Of a DNA stretch of 64,000 nt, positions 34,063 to 42,396 are shown one piece after another. Every line of letters starts with the position of its first letter. Position 1 is the first letter of the stretch. Position numbers and translations under genes: made by a program. The stretch comes from Aquidulcibacter sp. (GTDB lineage: Bacteria; Pseudomonadota; Alphaproteobacteria; Caulobacterales; Aquidulcibacteraceae). A model generated the notes under the pieces. It made no database searches, was not told the origin of the DNA, and saw nothing but the letters and a program-made list of their open reading frames with translations. The stretch lies in contig JAPZTJ010000021.1 of the NCBI GenBank assembly GCA_027532555.1, positions 1 through 64,000 of the forward strand, written 5' to 3'.

Positions 34063-35634
34063 ATGGCTATGAATAATGTTGGCCGCCCCACCGCAGCCGT
34101 CGCCAATGATGCGGCAGCCCCAACCACCTTTTCCGGCGCACGTGGGTTGTTACAGCCAACCTCTCTGATCTTCGAGACAGGCTCAATCGATCGTACGGGC
34201 GTTGACTTGCCGCCTGTTAAGGGCGTGAAGTCGCGTCTGGGCGGTTTGGCGCGCACCACCACCACCGGCAATCCGGGCCTATCTGAGCCAGAGGCTGTGC
34301 GCCATTATGTGCGTTTGAGCCAGCGCAATTATGCCATTGATCTGGGCATGTTCCCTCTGGGCTCCTGCACCATGAAGCATAATGCGCGCTTGAACGAGAA
34401 AATGGCGCGCTTGCCGGGCTTTGCCGATGTGCACCCACTACAGCCCGTCTCGACCGTACAAGGTGCGTTGAGCGTGATGGACCAGTTGTCGCATTGGTTG
34501 ATCACCTTGACGGGCATGAAGGCCGTTGCCTTGTCGCCAAAGGCAGGGGCGCATGGTGAGTTGTGCGGCATGTTGGCGATCCGCGCCGCCCTCGATGCGC
34601 AAGGCCAAGCCCACCGCCGTCGGGTGCTGGTGCCAGAAAGCGCGCATGGCACCAATCCTGCGACCGCCGTGCAGTGCGGCTTCATCGTGGATGAAATCAA
34701 GGCGGCTCCCGATGGCCGCGTCGACCTCAGCGACCTCAAAACCAAACTCGGTGATGACGTTGCCGGCATCATGCTGACCAACCCAAATACGTGTGGTTTG
34801 TTTGAGCGCGATATCCGTGAGATTGCCGATTTGATCCACGCAGCTGGTGGCTATTTCTATTGCGATGGCGCGAACTTTAACGCCATTGCAGGCCGGGTAC
34901 GTCCGGGCGATTTGGGCGTCGATGCGATGCACATCAATTTGCACAAGACCTTCTCCACCCCGCATGGTGGCGGGGGGCCGGGTTCTGGCCCAACGGTGTT
35001 GTCCGACGCATTGGCACCTTTTGCGCCTGTGCCTTATGTGGTCACCCGCGCTGATGGCACCTTGGATCTGGTTGAGCATGAAGGTGATAGCGAGGGCGAG
35101 CCATTTGGCCGGATGGTGGCTTTCCACGGTCAGATGGGCATGTATACCCGTGCTTTGACCTATATGTTGAGCCATGGTGCGGATGGCATCAAGCAAGCCT
35201 CAGAAGATGCCGTGCTAAACGCCAATTACGTTCAGGCTTGCTTGAAAGAGCATATGAGCCCGGCCTTTGATGGCGTGTGTATGCACGAGGCCTTGTTTGA
35301 CGATTCCTGGCTCGAGGGCACTGGCGTAACCACGCTTGATTTTGCCAAAGCCATGATCGACGAAGGTTATCACCCTATGACCATGTACTTCCCGCTGGTG
35401 GTGCATGGGGCCATGCTGATTGAGCCGACGGAAAGTGAAAGCAAGGCAAGCTTGGATGCATTTGTTGCATCCATGACGGGGCTAGCCAAAGCAGCAAAGT
35501 CTGGCGATACGGCCCGCTTTACCGGTGCCCCATTCCATGCACCTGTGAAACGTCTGGATGAGACGCGTGCGGCCAGAAAGCCTGTGCTTAAGTGGAGCCC
35601 ACCCGTAGAAGCTAACAAGATCGCGGCGGAATAA
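34063..35634 (+). CDS. gcvPB: Glycine dehydrogenase (decarboxylating) subunit 2
   Basis: The 523-residue catalytic half of P protein. The PLP lysine is Lys295 in INLHKTFSTPHGGGGPGSGP, and MFPLGSCTMKHN and ESAHGTNPATA are conserved cofactor-pocket segments. I take the ATG at 34063, after AAAGGTG, rather than an in-frame TTG two codons earlier that overlaps gcvPA. It ends the operon; the L protein (dihydrolipoamide dehydrogenase) is not encoded here and is presumably shared with other complexes. Confidence 0.95.
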   Translation: MAMNNVGRPTAAVANDAAAPTTFSGARGLLQPTSLIFETGSIDRTGVDLPPVKGVKSRLGGLARTTTTGNPGLSEPEAVRHYVRLSQRNYAIDLGMFPLGSCTMKHNARLNEKMARLPGFADVHPLQPVSTVQGALSVMDQLSHWLITLTGMKAVALSPKAGAHGELCGMLAIRAALDAQGQAHRRRVLVPESAHGTNPATAVQCGFIVDEIKAAPDGRVDLSDLKTKLGDDVAGIMLTNPNTCGLFERDIREIADLIHAAGGYFYCDGANFNAIAGRVRPGDLGVDAMHINLHKTFSTPHGGGGPGSGPTVLSDALAPFAPVPYVVTRADGTLDLVEHEGDSEGEPFGRMVAFHGQMGMYTRALTYMLSHGADGIKQASEDAVLNANYVQACLKEHMSPAFDGVCMHEALFDDSWLEGTGVTTLDFAKAMIDEGYHPMTMYFPLVVHGAMLIEPTESESKASLDAFVASMTGLAKAAKSGDTARFTGAPFHAPVKRLDETRAARKPVLKWSPPVEANKIAAE

Positions 35635-35648
35635 GCTGATCGCTTTTG

Positions 35649-35676
35649 CTGGCGGCCTTTGAAAAAGGGCCGTCAG
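35649..35676. other. Hairpin between convergent gcvPB and acyltransferase genes
   Basis: CTGGCGGCC (35649-35657) pairs with GGCCGTCAG (35668-35676) with one G-U. There is no T-run after the stem in either direction, but its place between convergent stops suggests a transcription end. Confidence 0.35.
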
Positions 35677-36749
35677 CCGCCTGCCGTTCGCTTGCCACGT
35701 GCTCGGGCAACTAATCGTTGGATCGGTCTTTCAAAGCCAATGTGCAGGATCCACGCGGCAATAATCGCGGCTGCGAGTGCTGCGACCAGCAAGATCAGAT
35801 TATCCAGTGGGCCCGGGCTAGAGAAAGGCGCTGCTAGGCGGCCTAAAGCAGCAAACACTGGCACATGGATCAAATAGAGCGCGTAGGACCAATCACCCAA
35901 AGACTTAGACCATCTAGCGCTTTCATAGCCGGCTTGTTCAAGGCCCACACAGCCCCACACCAATAGCGTCGCTGGAATACCAAAGTAGAATAACCGCGGC
36001 CATTCTTGCCCGAACATGGCAGGGGCATTCTCACGCAGGGCTAGCGCACTGATTAACATCCAAAAAGCGCCAACCTGCACCAACAAACGTGGTGATGGGA
36101 AAATCCGCCGCTGGGCCACTAGGCCGACCACAGCACCGAGGATGAACTCAAGGGTCAAGGGGTGGCGGATCAGCGCCACAAACGGGTTCTCAGGGGTCGG
36201 CAGGACGCTGGCAGCAGCCACAGTCACGATGGCCCAAATCGCCAATGCTGCGGGGAACCAACGCGCAGGCAGCAGCAGCATAAATCCGAATACGAGATAG
36301 AACCAAAGCTCGTGGATTAATGTCCAGCCCACTGCATGGAGGGGAAGCTCCTTGTCAGGAACCAGCAAATACGATTTCCAGAGTTCCGGGCTCGATTCAT
36401 GGCTGGCATAGACCCAGTCGGGCTTGACCATCCAAACGGCCACCAGAGCCGATAGAACCAGCCACCAAAGCGGGTAGATGCGAGCGAGACGGGCAAACCA
36501 AAAGCTTGGAAGCGATGCGGCCTTGCCTTGGTCTGCGCGGGTGACCCAAACCATGACAAAGCCGGAAATGACAAAGAACAGATCAACCCCGCCAAAGCCT
36601 GCCAGCGCCCAATTACCCAATAAGGGCGTGCCGCCGAAGCGGCTTTCCACCGAATGCAAATGCGCAATCGCGACCATTAAGGCCGCGACTCCACGCAAGG
36701 TTTGAATGGTAGTTAAGGAGGCGAGTAAGGGCGCTGGAGGTGTCACCAA
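35673..36749 (-). CDS. Acyltransferase 3 (OafA/YrhL-type) membrane protein
   Basis: A 358-residue integral membrane O-acyltransferase with about ten helices. The first helices contain LRGVAALMVAIAHLHSV with the conserved His, then LAGFGGVDLFFVISGFVM and the RIYPLWW motif, all typical of the family. Such proteins acetylate surface polysaccharides, lipids or small molecules. It follows atpF by 20 bases on the same strand and could be read through from the F0 operon, though a functional tie is unlikely. No polysaccharide genes lie nearby. Substrate unknown. Confidence 0.9.
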   Translation of the reverse strand: MVTPPAPLLASLTTIQTLRGVAALMVAIAHLHSVESRFGGTPLLGNWALAGFGGVDLFFVISGFVMVWVTRADQGKAASLPSFWFARLARIYPLWWLVLSALVAVWMVKPDWVYASHESSPELWKSYLLVPDKELPLHAVGWTLIHELWFYLVFGFMLLLPARWFPAALAIWAIVTVAAASVLPTPENPFVALIRHPLTLEFILGAVVGLVAQRRIFPSPRLLVQVGAFWMLISALALRENAPAMFGQEWPRLFYFGIPATLLVWGCVGLEQAGYESARWSKSLGDWSYALYLIHVPVFAALGRLAAPFSSPGPLDNLILLVAALAAAIIAAWILHIGFERPIQRLVARARGKRTAGG

Positions 36750-36769
36750 GTCCGCCCCTTGAAACTTGT

Positions 36770-37261
36770 TCAGCCGAACTTGCTCTCTACAGCGGCAATG
36801 CCATTGGCCACCAGCTTTTCGCCGGCCTTGCCCTTAACGCTGGCGATCAAGACATGTTCCGCCACGGCCATCGCAGCAGTGGAGGCAGCTGCGCGGACGT
36901 CAGAAATTGCTGCTTGTTCAGCCCGACGGATACGCTCTTCCGCTTGCTTGCTCCGGGCAGCAATTGAACGCTCTAATTGGGCCTCGGCCTCAGCCTTTAC
37001 GCGTACCGCATCTTCTTCTGCTTTCGCGATGATGGCGGCCGCATCGGCAACAGCCTTGGCGTGTTGGGCTTCATAAGATGCCCACAAAGCTTCAGCCTCT
37101 TGGCGCAAGCGCTTAGCTTCGTCCAACTCTTTTGAAATCTTGGCCGATTGATCATCCAATGCCTTGGTCAACATGCCAGGAACTTTGAGATAAATCATGC
37201 CACCGATAAAGGTGGTAAAGCCCAGTGCGGCGACGAGGGTCGCGTCAAATCCAAGTGCCAT
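36770..37261 (-). CDS. atpF: F0F1 ATP synthase subunit b
   Basis: A 163-residue peripheral-stalk subunit: one N-terminal membrane helix (about 8-28) and a long charged Ala/Glu/Lys-rich helix that dimerises with b' and reaches the F1 head. Its ATG shares one base with the stop of the b' gene (TAATG). It ends the F0 operon; having both b and b' genes is the usual arrangement in alphaproteobacteria and photosynthetic bacteria. Confidence 0.93.
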   Translation of the reverse strand: MALGFDATLVAALGFTTFIGGMIYLKVPGMLTKALDDQSAKISKELDEAKRLRQEAEALWASYEAQHAKAVADAAAIIAKAEEDAVRVKAEAEAQLERSIAARSKQAEERIRRAEQAAISDVRAAASTAAMAVAEHVLIASVKGKAGEKLVANGIAAVESKFG

Positions 37262-37818
37262 TATGCTGCCCCTGCGACGGATTTAACTGCTGTGTCGAGT
37301 GCTTTGGCCGTTGGCTTGATCCCGGAAACCCGTTCCACGATCGCACCGGCCAATTCGCCGACTGTTTCGTTTACGCTGACCAAAGCCGCATCGCGGGAAG
37401 CCGAGATCTTCTCTTCGGCCTTAGCAATCTTGGTATTGGCCTTTTTGGTGGCAGCAGCCTCAGCTTTCGCTGCGGCTGCTTCATGGGCATGGCGGGCTTC
37501 TTCAACCGTCTTCCGAGCTTGCGCACGGGCTTCGGCTTGGGCCTTCTCAGCTTCTTGGCGCGCTGATTGTGCTGCAGCGGTTTGTTCCGCAGCAGCTTTC
37601 AGATCACCTTCAATGGCGTTTTTACGATCAGCCAAAGTCTTAGCAAAGCGTGGGATAACCACCGCTGCCAACACGATATAGAGCGCGCCAAAGGCAAGCC
37701 AGAACCAAAAGATCTGCGAAGAAAACAGACTGGGGTCAAACGGTGGGAAGCCACCGCTTGCATGCTCGCCCGCTTTACCCGCAGCATCGACTGCGTGAGA
37801 TTCGCCAGCCATATTCAA
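37261..37818 (-). CDS. atpG: F0F1 ATP synthase subunit b'
   Basis: A 185-residue second stalk subunit. The N-terminus (about 1-30) is a polar, His/Gly-containing segment, followed by FPPFDPSLFSSQIFWFWLAFGALYIVLAAVVIP, which spans the membrane, then a long alanine/lysine coiled coil. It differs in sequence from the downstream b subunit, and the two form the heterodimeric stator. It lies 43 bases after subunit c and overlaps the b gene by one base. Confidence 0.92.
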   Translation of the reverse strand: MNMAGESHAVDAAGKAGEHASGGFPPFDPSLFSSQIFWFWLAFGALYIVLAAVVIPRFAKTLADRKNAIEGDLKAAAEQTAAAQSARQEAEKAQAEARAQARKTVEEARHAHEAAAAKAEAAATKKANTKIAKAEEKISASRDAALVSVNETVGELAGAIVERVSGIKPTAKALDTAVKSVAGAA

Positions 37819-37861
37819 ACCACTCCGGGTCTTTGATGAAAGACCAGATTAGAAATCTGGA

Positions 37862-38089
37862 TCAGACCACGAACAACAACAAAATCGCGATCAGCAGCGA
37901 GAAGATGCCGAGCGCTTCGGTCACGGCGAACCCGAAGATCAGGTTACCGAACTGGCCTTGAGCGGCCGAAGGATTGCGCATTGCGCCTTCCAAGAAGCTG
38001 CCGAAGATGTTGCCCACGCCGATAGCGGCGCCCAACATGCCCAAGCAAGCAAGGCCTGCACCAATGTACTTTGCGGCTTCTGCGTCCAT
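37862..38089 (-). CDS. atpE: F0F1 ATP synthase subunit c
   Basis: A 75-residue hairpin of two membrane helices forming the proton-driven rotor ring. The proton-carrying carboxylate is Glu58 in [10 protein letters not shown], the polar loop is RNPSAAQGQ, and helix 1 has the packed glycines [11 protein letters not shown]. No sodium-binding signature is apparent, so proton coupling is likely. GGAG lies just before the ATG. Confidence 0.95.
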   Translation of the reverse strand: MDAEAAKYIGAGLACLGMLGAAIGVGNIFGSFLEGAMRNPSAAQGQFGNLIFGFAVTEALGIFSLLIAILLLFVV

Positions 38090-38134
38090 GATGAATTCTC
38101 CTGAGGGATTAAGGGACGATAAGAAAGGGGTTAC

Positions 38135-38890
38135 TTAGTGATCGGCTGCGTGCAGCGCGTCATTGAGGTAGATACAGGTCAACATGGTGAACACATAGGC
38201 CTGCAGGAATGCAACGAGGGTTTCCAGTGCATAGAGGGCAACCGTCATAACGAAGGGCAAGATAGCCCCGACGGCACCCACGGCTCCGGTCTCGGCCATC
38301 ATGGGCACGAAACCAGCAAACACTTTAACCAGAATGTGACCGGCGAGAATGTTTGCCCAGAGACGAACGGCATGTGACAGGGGACGCGAGAAGAAGGAAA
38401 TAATCTCGATCGGGGTCACAATAATATAAAGCGGCCAAGGTATGCCCGATGGCACAAACAGCTTGAGGAAGCCCAAGCCATTTTTGGCAAAGCCAACGAT
38501 GATCACGGTGAAGAACACCAGAAGAGCCATCATAGCAGTCACGATGATTTGGCTGGTTGGCGTGAAATTGTAGGCAAACAAGCCAACCATATTCACCGTG
38601 AAGATGAACAGGAACAAGCTCAAAACCAGTGGAAAGAACTTCTTGACGCCGTCCGAACCAGCTGAGCTGTAGAGCATGTTGTAGACGAAACTATAGGCGG
38701 TTTCGCCCAAGGTCTGCATCCGGCCAGGAACCAAAGCGGCCTTGGCAGAGCTTGCCAGCATGAAAGCTGCAGGCAGTGCGGCACCCAAGACAAGGAACAG
38801 GCTCGCGTTCGTGAACGACACATCATAGCCGGCCAACTCCATGGGGATCATGGGGGCTATCTGGAACTGGTGCATCGGATCGCTGGCCAC
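38135..38890 (-). CDS. atpB: F0F1 ATP synthase subunit a
   Basis: The stator channel subunit, 251 residues with five or six membrane helices. The essential arginine lies in SHAVRLWANILAGH and the last helix is FVMTVALYALETLVAFLQAYVFTMLTCIYLND. I use the GTG at 38890, which has AGGAGA eight bases upstream; a GTG at 38911 overlaps the atpI stop, and a much longer frame reaching 39049 would overlap atpI and adds an unrelated basic segment. Family proteins begin with a short DPxHQFxI-like peptide, matched here by DPMHQFQI. Confidence 0.93.
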   Translation of the reverse strand: MASDPMHQFQIAPMIPMELAGYDVSFTNASLFLVLGAALPAAFMLASSAKAALVPGRMQTLGETAYSFVYNMLYSSAGSDGVKKFFPLVLSLFLFIFTVNMVGLFAYNFTPTSQIIVTAMMALLVFFTVIIVGFAKNGLGFLKLFVPSGIPWPLYIIVTPIEIISFFSRPLSHAVRLWANILAGHILVKVFAGFVPMMAETGAVGAVGAILPFVMTVALYALETLVAFLQAYVFTMLTCIYLNDALHAADH

Positions 38891-38907
38891 GCCGCTTGTC
38901 TCCTGCT

Positions 38908-39267
38908 TCACGCGTCTTCGTCTAAGTCGTCCTTCAAGCCGGATGCTTGGGGATCGACAGGGTGGGCCTGCGTCATCTGACGCGACGCCCGAATTAAATT
39001 CACCGTGCCGGTCACGAAGCCGAGCGCCAAACCAACCAAAAGGCCCCATGGCTGCATCGTCAAAATGACATCAACACCATATCCTAAAAGACCACCGACT
39101 AGAATTGCCGAAGCAAACTCCGAAGCCAGACGCAGCCCTAGGGACATGCCCGACCGATCAATACCGACCTTAGGCCCTGCATTCTCTCGCTCTTGATGTA
39201 GCGCAGCCACGCGTTTGGCCAACTCATCAAGGGCATCAGAGCCATGTGGGTGTCGAGGGTCAGCCAT
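38908..39267 (-). CDS. atpI: AtpI/AtpZ family protein
   Basis: A 119-residue protein with two membrane helices (about 45-65 and 70-90: LASEFASAILVGGLLGYGVDVILTMQPWGLLVGLALGFVTG) and an acidic C-terminus. AtpI-type proteins help assemble the c-ring or carry Mg/Ca. It is first in the F0 operon, directly before subunit a. The 315-base gap upstream (39268-39582) must hold the operon promoter and the terminator of the receptor gene; I cannot pinpoint the promoter. Confidence 0.9.
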   Translation of the reverse strand: MADPRHPHGSDALDELAKRVAALHQERENAGPKVGIDRSGMSLGLRLASEFASAILVGGLLGYGVDVILTMQPWGLLVGLALGFVTGTVNLIRASRQMTQAHPVDPQASGLKDDLDEDA

Positions 39268-39524
39268 GAATCAGCCGTGCGAACAACAAAAGTGCGGACT
39301 TGCCCCCTTGTCGACGCGGGCGGAAACTAGAGGCGCCCTTATCCCAAGTCAACCCGAGCAGATGTGCATCTACGGTTCTGATTCTGATCACTTTTTCGGG
39401 ATTTTTACAGTGCGATGGTGCAGTGCGTCAATTTTCGGCTGATTTCGGCGCAGAAAAATGGGTTTTTGTGGCGGGTTTTGGGTGCCCTTACGGATGAGGG
39501 TGACGCACAGGTTCTGCTGAAATT

Positions 39525-39557
39525 AAAAAAGGGCCCGGCAAAACACTGCCGAGCCCC
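39525..39557 (-). terminator. Rho-independent terminator after the TonB-dependent receptor gene
   Basis: Read on the minus strand, GGGCTCGGCAGTG pairs with GCCGGGCCC around a TTTT-containing loop and is followed by TTTTTTAA. It starts about 25 bases after the receptor stop codon, leaving no doubt about its partner. Confidence 0.9.
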
Positions 39558-39582
39558 AATCTTTCAGAACTTAATCTCGTGA

Positions 39583-42159
39583 CTAGTGCTTGTAGCTCAG
39601 CTTCAAATAGTAGAAGCCGCCGTTAAAGCCCGCTGGTGCCGAGACGGAGTATTTCGCGCCAAGGATGGTCGCGTAAGGGTTGCTGGTTGGATAGCTGTCG
39701 AACAGATTGTCGGCACCTACCGAGACTTTCAACTTGTCAGTCAGGTCATACCCGACTTCGGTGTCGAAAGTGACTTGTGCGTCTGCATAGATCGGCAGCG
39801 TTGGGTCATCGGCATGTGGGTCATAATATTCGCCATAATAGTTCAGACGAGCCGAAACGCTCCACTTACCTTGATAGTGGTTGATCGAGACGTTGCCACG
39901 ATACTTGGGCAAGCCTTGCTCCAGCTGCAACAGACCTGCCGAACCATCGGCTTCGATACCGGCCAGACGCTCACCGCGGGTAATGTCGGTTTCGGTCCAG
40001 TTCGCAACCAAGTTCAAGCTGGTCTTGCCGCCGAACAGGTCGAGCGGATAGGACGCAACAAAGTCAACGCCTTGGGTCGTGCTATCCACGCCATTGACGA
40101 AGTATTTGAAGTTGGTGAAGTCCGAGGTCAAACCACCAATCGCGTTGACCGCGGCCAATTGGGCCGGCGTCAGGGCCGCGATTTGTGCTGGCGTCAAAGG
40201 CACACCAGAACGCAAGCGGATGCGATCTTCCATCTTGATGTTGAAATAGTCGACGGTGAGTTTCAGGCCACCGAGGTCCAAAGCACCACCCAAGGAGAAG
40301 TTCTTGGATTCTTCAGGCTTCAATTCCTTGCCGCCCAGCAATTGACCCAAGACGCTGGTTGGCGACACCGTACCGGTGTTTGCCAATACGCCACCGATCA
40401 GGCTGGTTGTGGTGTTCACCACATTGGCTTGGCCTGGGGTTGGTGCGCGGAAGCCGGTCGAATAGGTCGATCGCAAGGTCAACACATCGGTAGCCCGTAA
40501 CAAGCCCGAGAGCTTGTAATTGGTGGTTTGGCCGAAGGTGTCGAAGTCCTCAGTACGGACAGCCGCACCCAGAACCAATTTCTCGGTCACGTCTGCTTCC
40601 AAGTCGATATAAAAGGCCGTGTTGGTGCGGTCCCACACACCAGCGTCCGATGGACGGAAGCCATTGAAGCCGTTCGAACCGATCGAGAAGCCTTGGTTCA
40701 CATACGGACCAACAGTGTAAGAAGCCGCATCACCTGAGATCAACTCAAACTCTTCATTGCGCCATTCAAAGCCACCAGCGATGTTCAGGTCTGAAGCAAA
40801 GCCTTTGACTGGAACTGCATAGCTCAAGTCGATGTTGAAATTCTTTTCGGTTTGGATTTGCTGACCAGGGGTGAACTCAGTTGGTGAGTCGGGGCCCAAG
40901 GATGCGTTGATCGTATTGTTGATGTGGAAGGTCACATCGTTACGACCGGCGCTGAAGCTGACGTCATAGTTCAACTTGCCAACATTGCCCTTGGTACCAA
41001 TGGCACCGGCGTAATCCACCAACTCACCGCCAAAGCGTGGGGTGAAGCCGCCGGGGAATTTCTCGATGAAGGCAAAGCAGGTTGGATCCGATTTGATTTG
41101 GGCAATCAGGGCTGCTTCGTTTGCTGCACCGATGCGGATAACCGGGCAGGTGGTGCCCGAGCCTGGGGTGGTATCAGCAATCAGACGGGTCGTGCCGCCG
41201 TCATTGGAGAACACGCCACCGCGGGTGTTTGGGTTGCGATAGTAGAAACCACCATCGGTTTCGCGTGTGCCATAGTTGCCGAAGGCATAGATGCTGCGGC
41301 CATTGCCAAGGTCGAAACCGGCGTTGACGAACGCTTTATAGTCGCTCTTCAACTCTGGCTGACCCCAGATTTGTGCTGGGTTAGGGATGGCCGTGTTACC
41401 AGCGGCTGCCAAAGCAGCCGCGTCGCTGCGCTGAACCGAGCGGCTGGTGGCACCGGCCTGACGATACTCAAGGCTGATATTGGCAAAGCCATTCTCGCCA
41501 AGGCCAAGGCCGAAATTGCCAGCAACTTGATAGCTGGTGCCATCACCTTCGTAGAATTGGCCGTACTTGGCTTCAACTTCTGCGCCGTCCGAATCGGTGC
41601 GCAAGATAAAGTTCATCACGCCGGCGATTGCGTCAGAGCCATATTGAGCTGCTGCACCATCGCGCAGGACTTCAACTTGCTTCAGAGCAATGCTGGGGAT
41701 CGAGGAAATATCTGGACCTTGTGCCCCGTCAGAAACACCACCGCCCAAGAAGTTGATGACGGCAGCGCGGTGACGGCGCTTACCATTCACTATAACCAAG
41801 GTCTGGTCAGGTGCCAAGCCGCGTAAGTTCACTGGACGCACGATCGACGATGCGTCGTTGATCGCTTGGGTGTTCACATTGAAAGATGGAACTAAGTTGC
41901 GGATCAGGTTGGAGGTATCAGATTCACCTTGCTTGGCGATTTCAGCGCCGCCGATGATGTCGACAGGAGCGGGGGTGTCAGCAGCAGAGCGCGACACGCG
42001 GCGCGTACCCGTAACAATGATAACTTCCTCTGCTGCCGGTTCATCAGCCGCTGCGGGTGCCGCTTGAGCGACAGCGAATTGGGGAGCCGCTATGATAAGC
42101 GCGGATGCTACCGAAAGGGCCAGCAAGCTTGTACCGCTCAGTTTTGTCGTTTTCTTCAT
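39583..42159 (-). CDS. TonB-dependent outer-membrane receptor
   Basis: An 858-residue outer-membrane receptor for energy-dependent uptake. There is a signal peptide (about 1-32, ending FAVAQA), a TonB-box-like EEVIIVTGTR, a plug domain with LRGLAPDQTLVIVNGKRRHR and VEVLRDGAAAQYGSDAIAGVMNF, and a 22-strand-type barrel. The final residues are YYLKLSYKH, lacking the usual terminal Phe, though aromatic residues precede it. Promoter-side palindromes lie at 42260 and 42329. Its plug is very like that of the receptor at 63254. The ligand is unknown; no transporter genes adjoin it. Confidence 0.92.
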   Translation of the reverse strand: MKKTTKLSGTSLLALSVASALIIAAPQFAVAQAAPAAADEPAAEEVIIVTGTRRVSRSAADTPAPVDIIGGAEIAKQGESDTSNLIRNLVPSFNVNTQAINDASSIVRPVNLRGLAPDQTLVIVNGKRRHRAAVINFLGGGVSDGAQGPDISSIPSIALKQVEVLRDGAAAQYGSDAIAGVMNFILRTDSDGAEVEAKYGQFYEGDGTSYQVAGNFGLGLGENGFANISLEYRQAGATSRSVQRSDAAALAAAGNTAIPNPAQIWGQPELKSDYKAFVNAGFDLGNGRSIYAFGNYGTRETDGGFYYRNPNTRGGVFSNDGGTTRLIADTTPGSGTTCPVIRIGAANEAALIAQIKSDPTCFAFIEKFPGGFTPRFGGELVDYAGAIGTKGNVGKLNYDVSFSAGRNDVTFHINNTINASLGPDSPTEFTPGQQIQTEKNFNIDLSYAVPVKGFASDLNIAGGFEWRNEEFELISGDAASYTVGPYVNQGFSIGSNGFNGFRPSDAGVWDRTNTAFYIDLEADVTEKLVLGAAVRTEDFDTFGQTTNYKLSGLLRATDVLTLRSTYSTGFRAPTPGQANVVNTTTSLIGGVLANTGTVSPTSVLGQLLGGKELKPEESKNFSLGGALDLGGLKLTVDYFNIKMEDRIRLRSGVPLTPAQIAALTPAQLAAVNAIGGLTSDFTNFKYFVNGVDSTTQGVDFVASYPLDLFGGKTSLNLVANWTETDITRGERLAGIEADGSAGLLQLEQGLPKYRGNVSINHYQGKWSVSARLNYYGEYYDPHADDPTLPIYADAQVTFDTEVGYDLTDKLKVSVGADNLFDSYPTSNPYATILGAKYSVSAPAGFNGGFYYLKLSYKH

Positions 42160-42259
42160 GGATGTTTTATCCTTAATTATGCATATCGAAGTCAGTTTTG
42201 AAAAATTCCTGACCGTCCGTCGTTATCTCACGAAAATGTTATGACAGGGCGCGCAACAC

Positions 42260-42278
42260 CCAAATTTCTAAAATTTGG
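42260..42278. promoter_or_regulatory. Perfect 19-bp palindrome upstream of the receptor gene
   Basis: CCAAATTT-CTA-AAATTTGG lies about 100 bases before the receptor start. It is a plausible operator for a dimeric regulator; I cannot assign the protein. Confidence 0.5.
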
Positions 42279-42328
42279 TACTAAATTCACGGTTCGAGCG
42301 ACTTTGATTCCCACTTGTTGCAGAACGG

Positions 42329-42342
42329 TCACAAATTTGTGA
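42329..42342. promoter_or_regulatory. Perfect 14-bp palindrome TCACAAATTTGTGA
   Basis: A fully symmetric TCACAAATTTGTGA lies about 170 bases before the receptor start, just beyond the smc stop at 42397. It is the second operator-like site of this 237-base gap. Confidence 0.5.
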
Positions 42343-42396
42343 TCGGCATGCATGAAAATTGTGCAATCGTTTGTGGTTGCAGTCCGTGCATCACGG

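Noticed and set aside
34438-35196. Minus-strand frame of 252 codons opposite gcvPB
   Set aside because: Antisense shadow of a highly conserved gene.
38891-39049. Long N-terminal extension of ATP synthase subunit a
   Set aside because: It overlaps atpI and adds a basic stretch not found in the family; a GTG with AGGAGA is better.
39586-41826. Two long plus-strand frames opposite the TonB-dependent receptor
   Set aside because: The receptor is continuous and intact on the minus strand, and the opposite frames show no recognisable domain.
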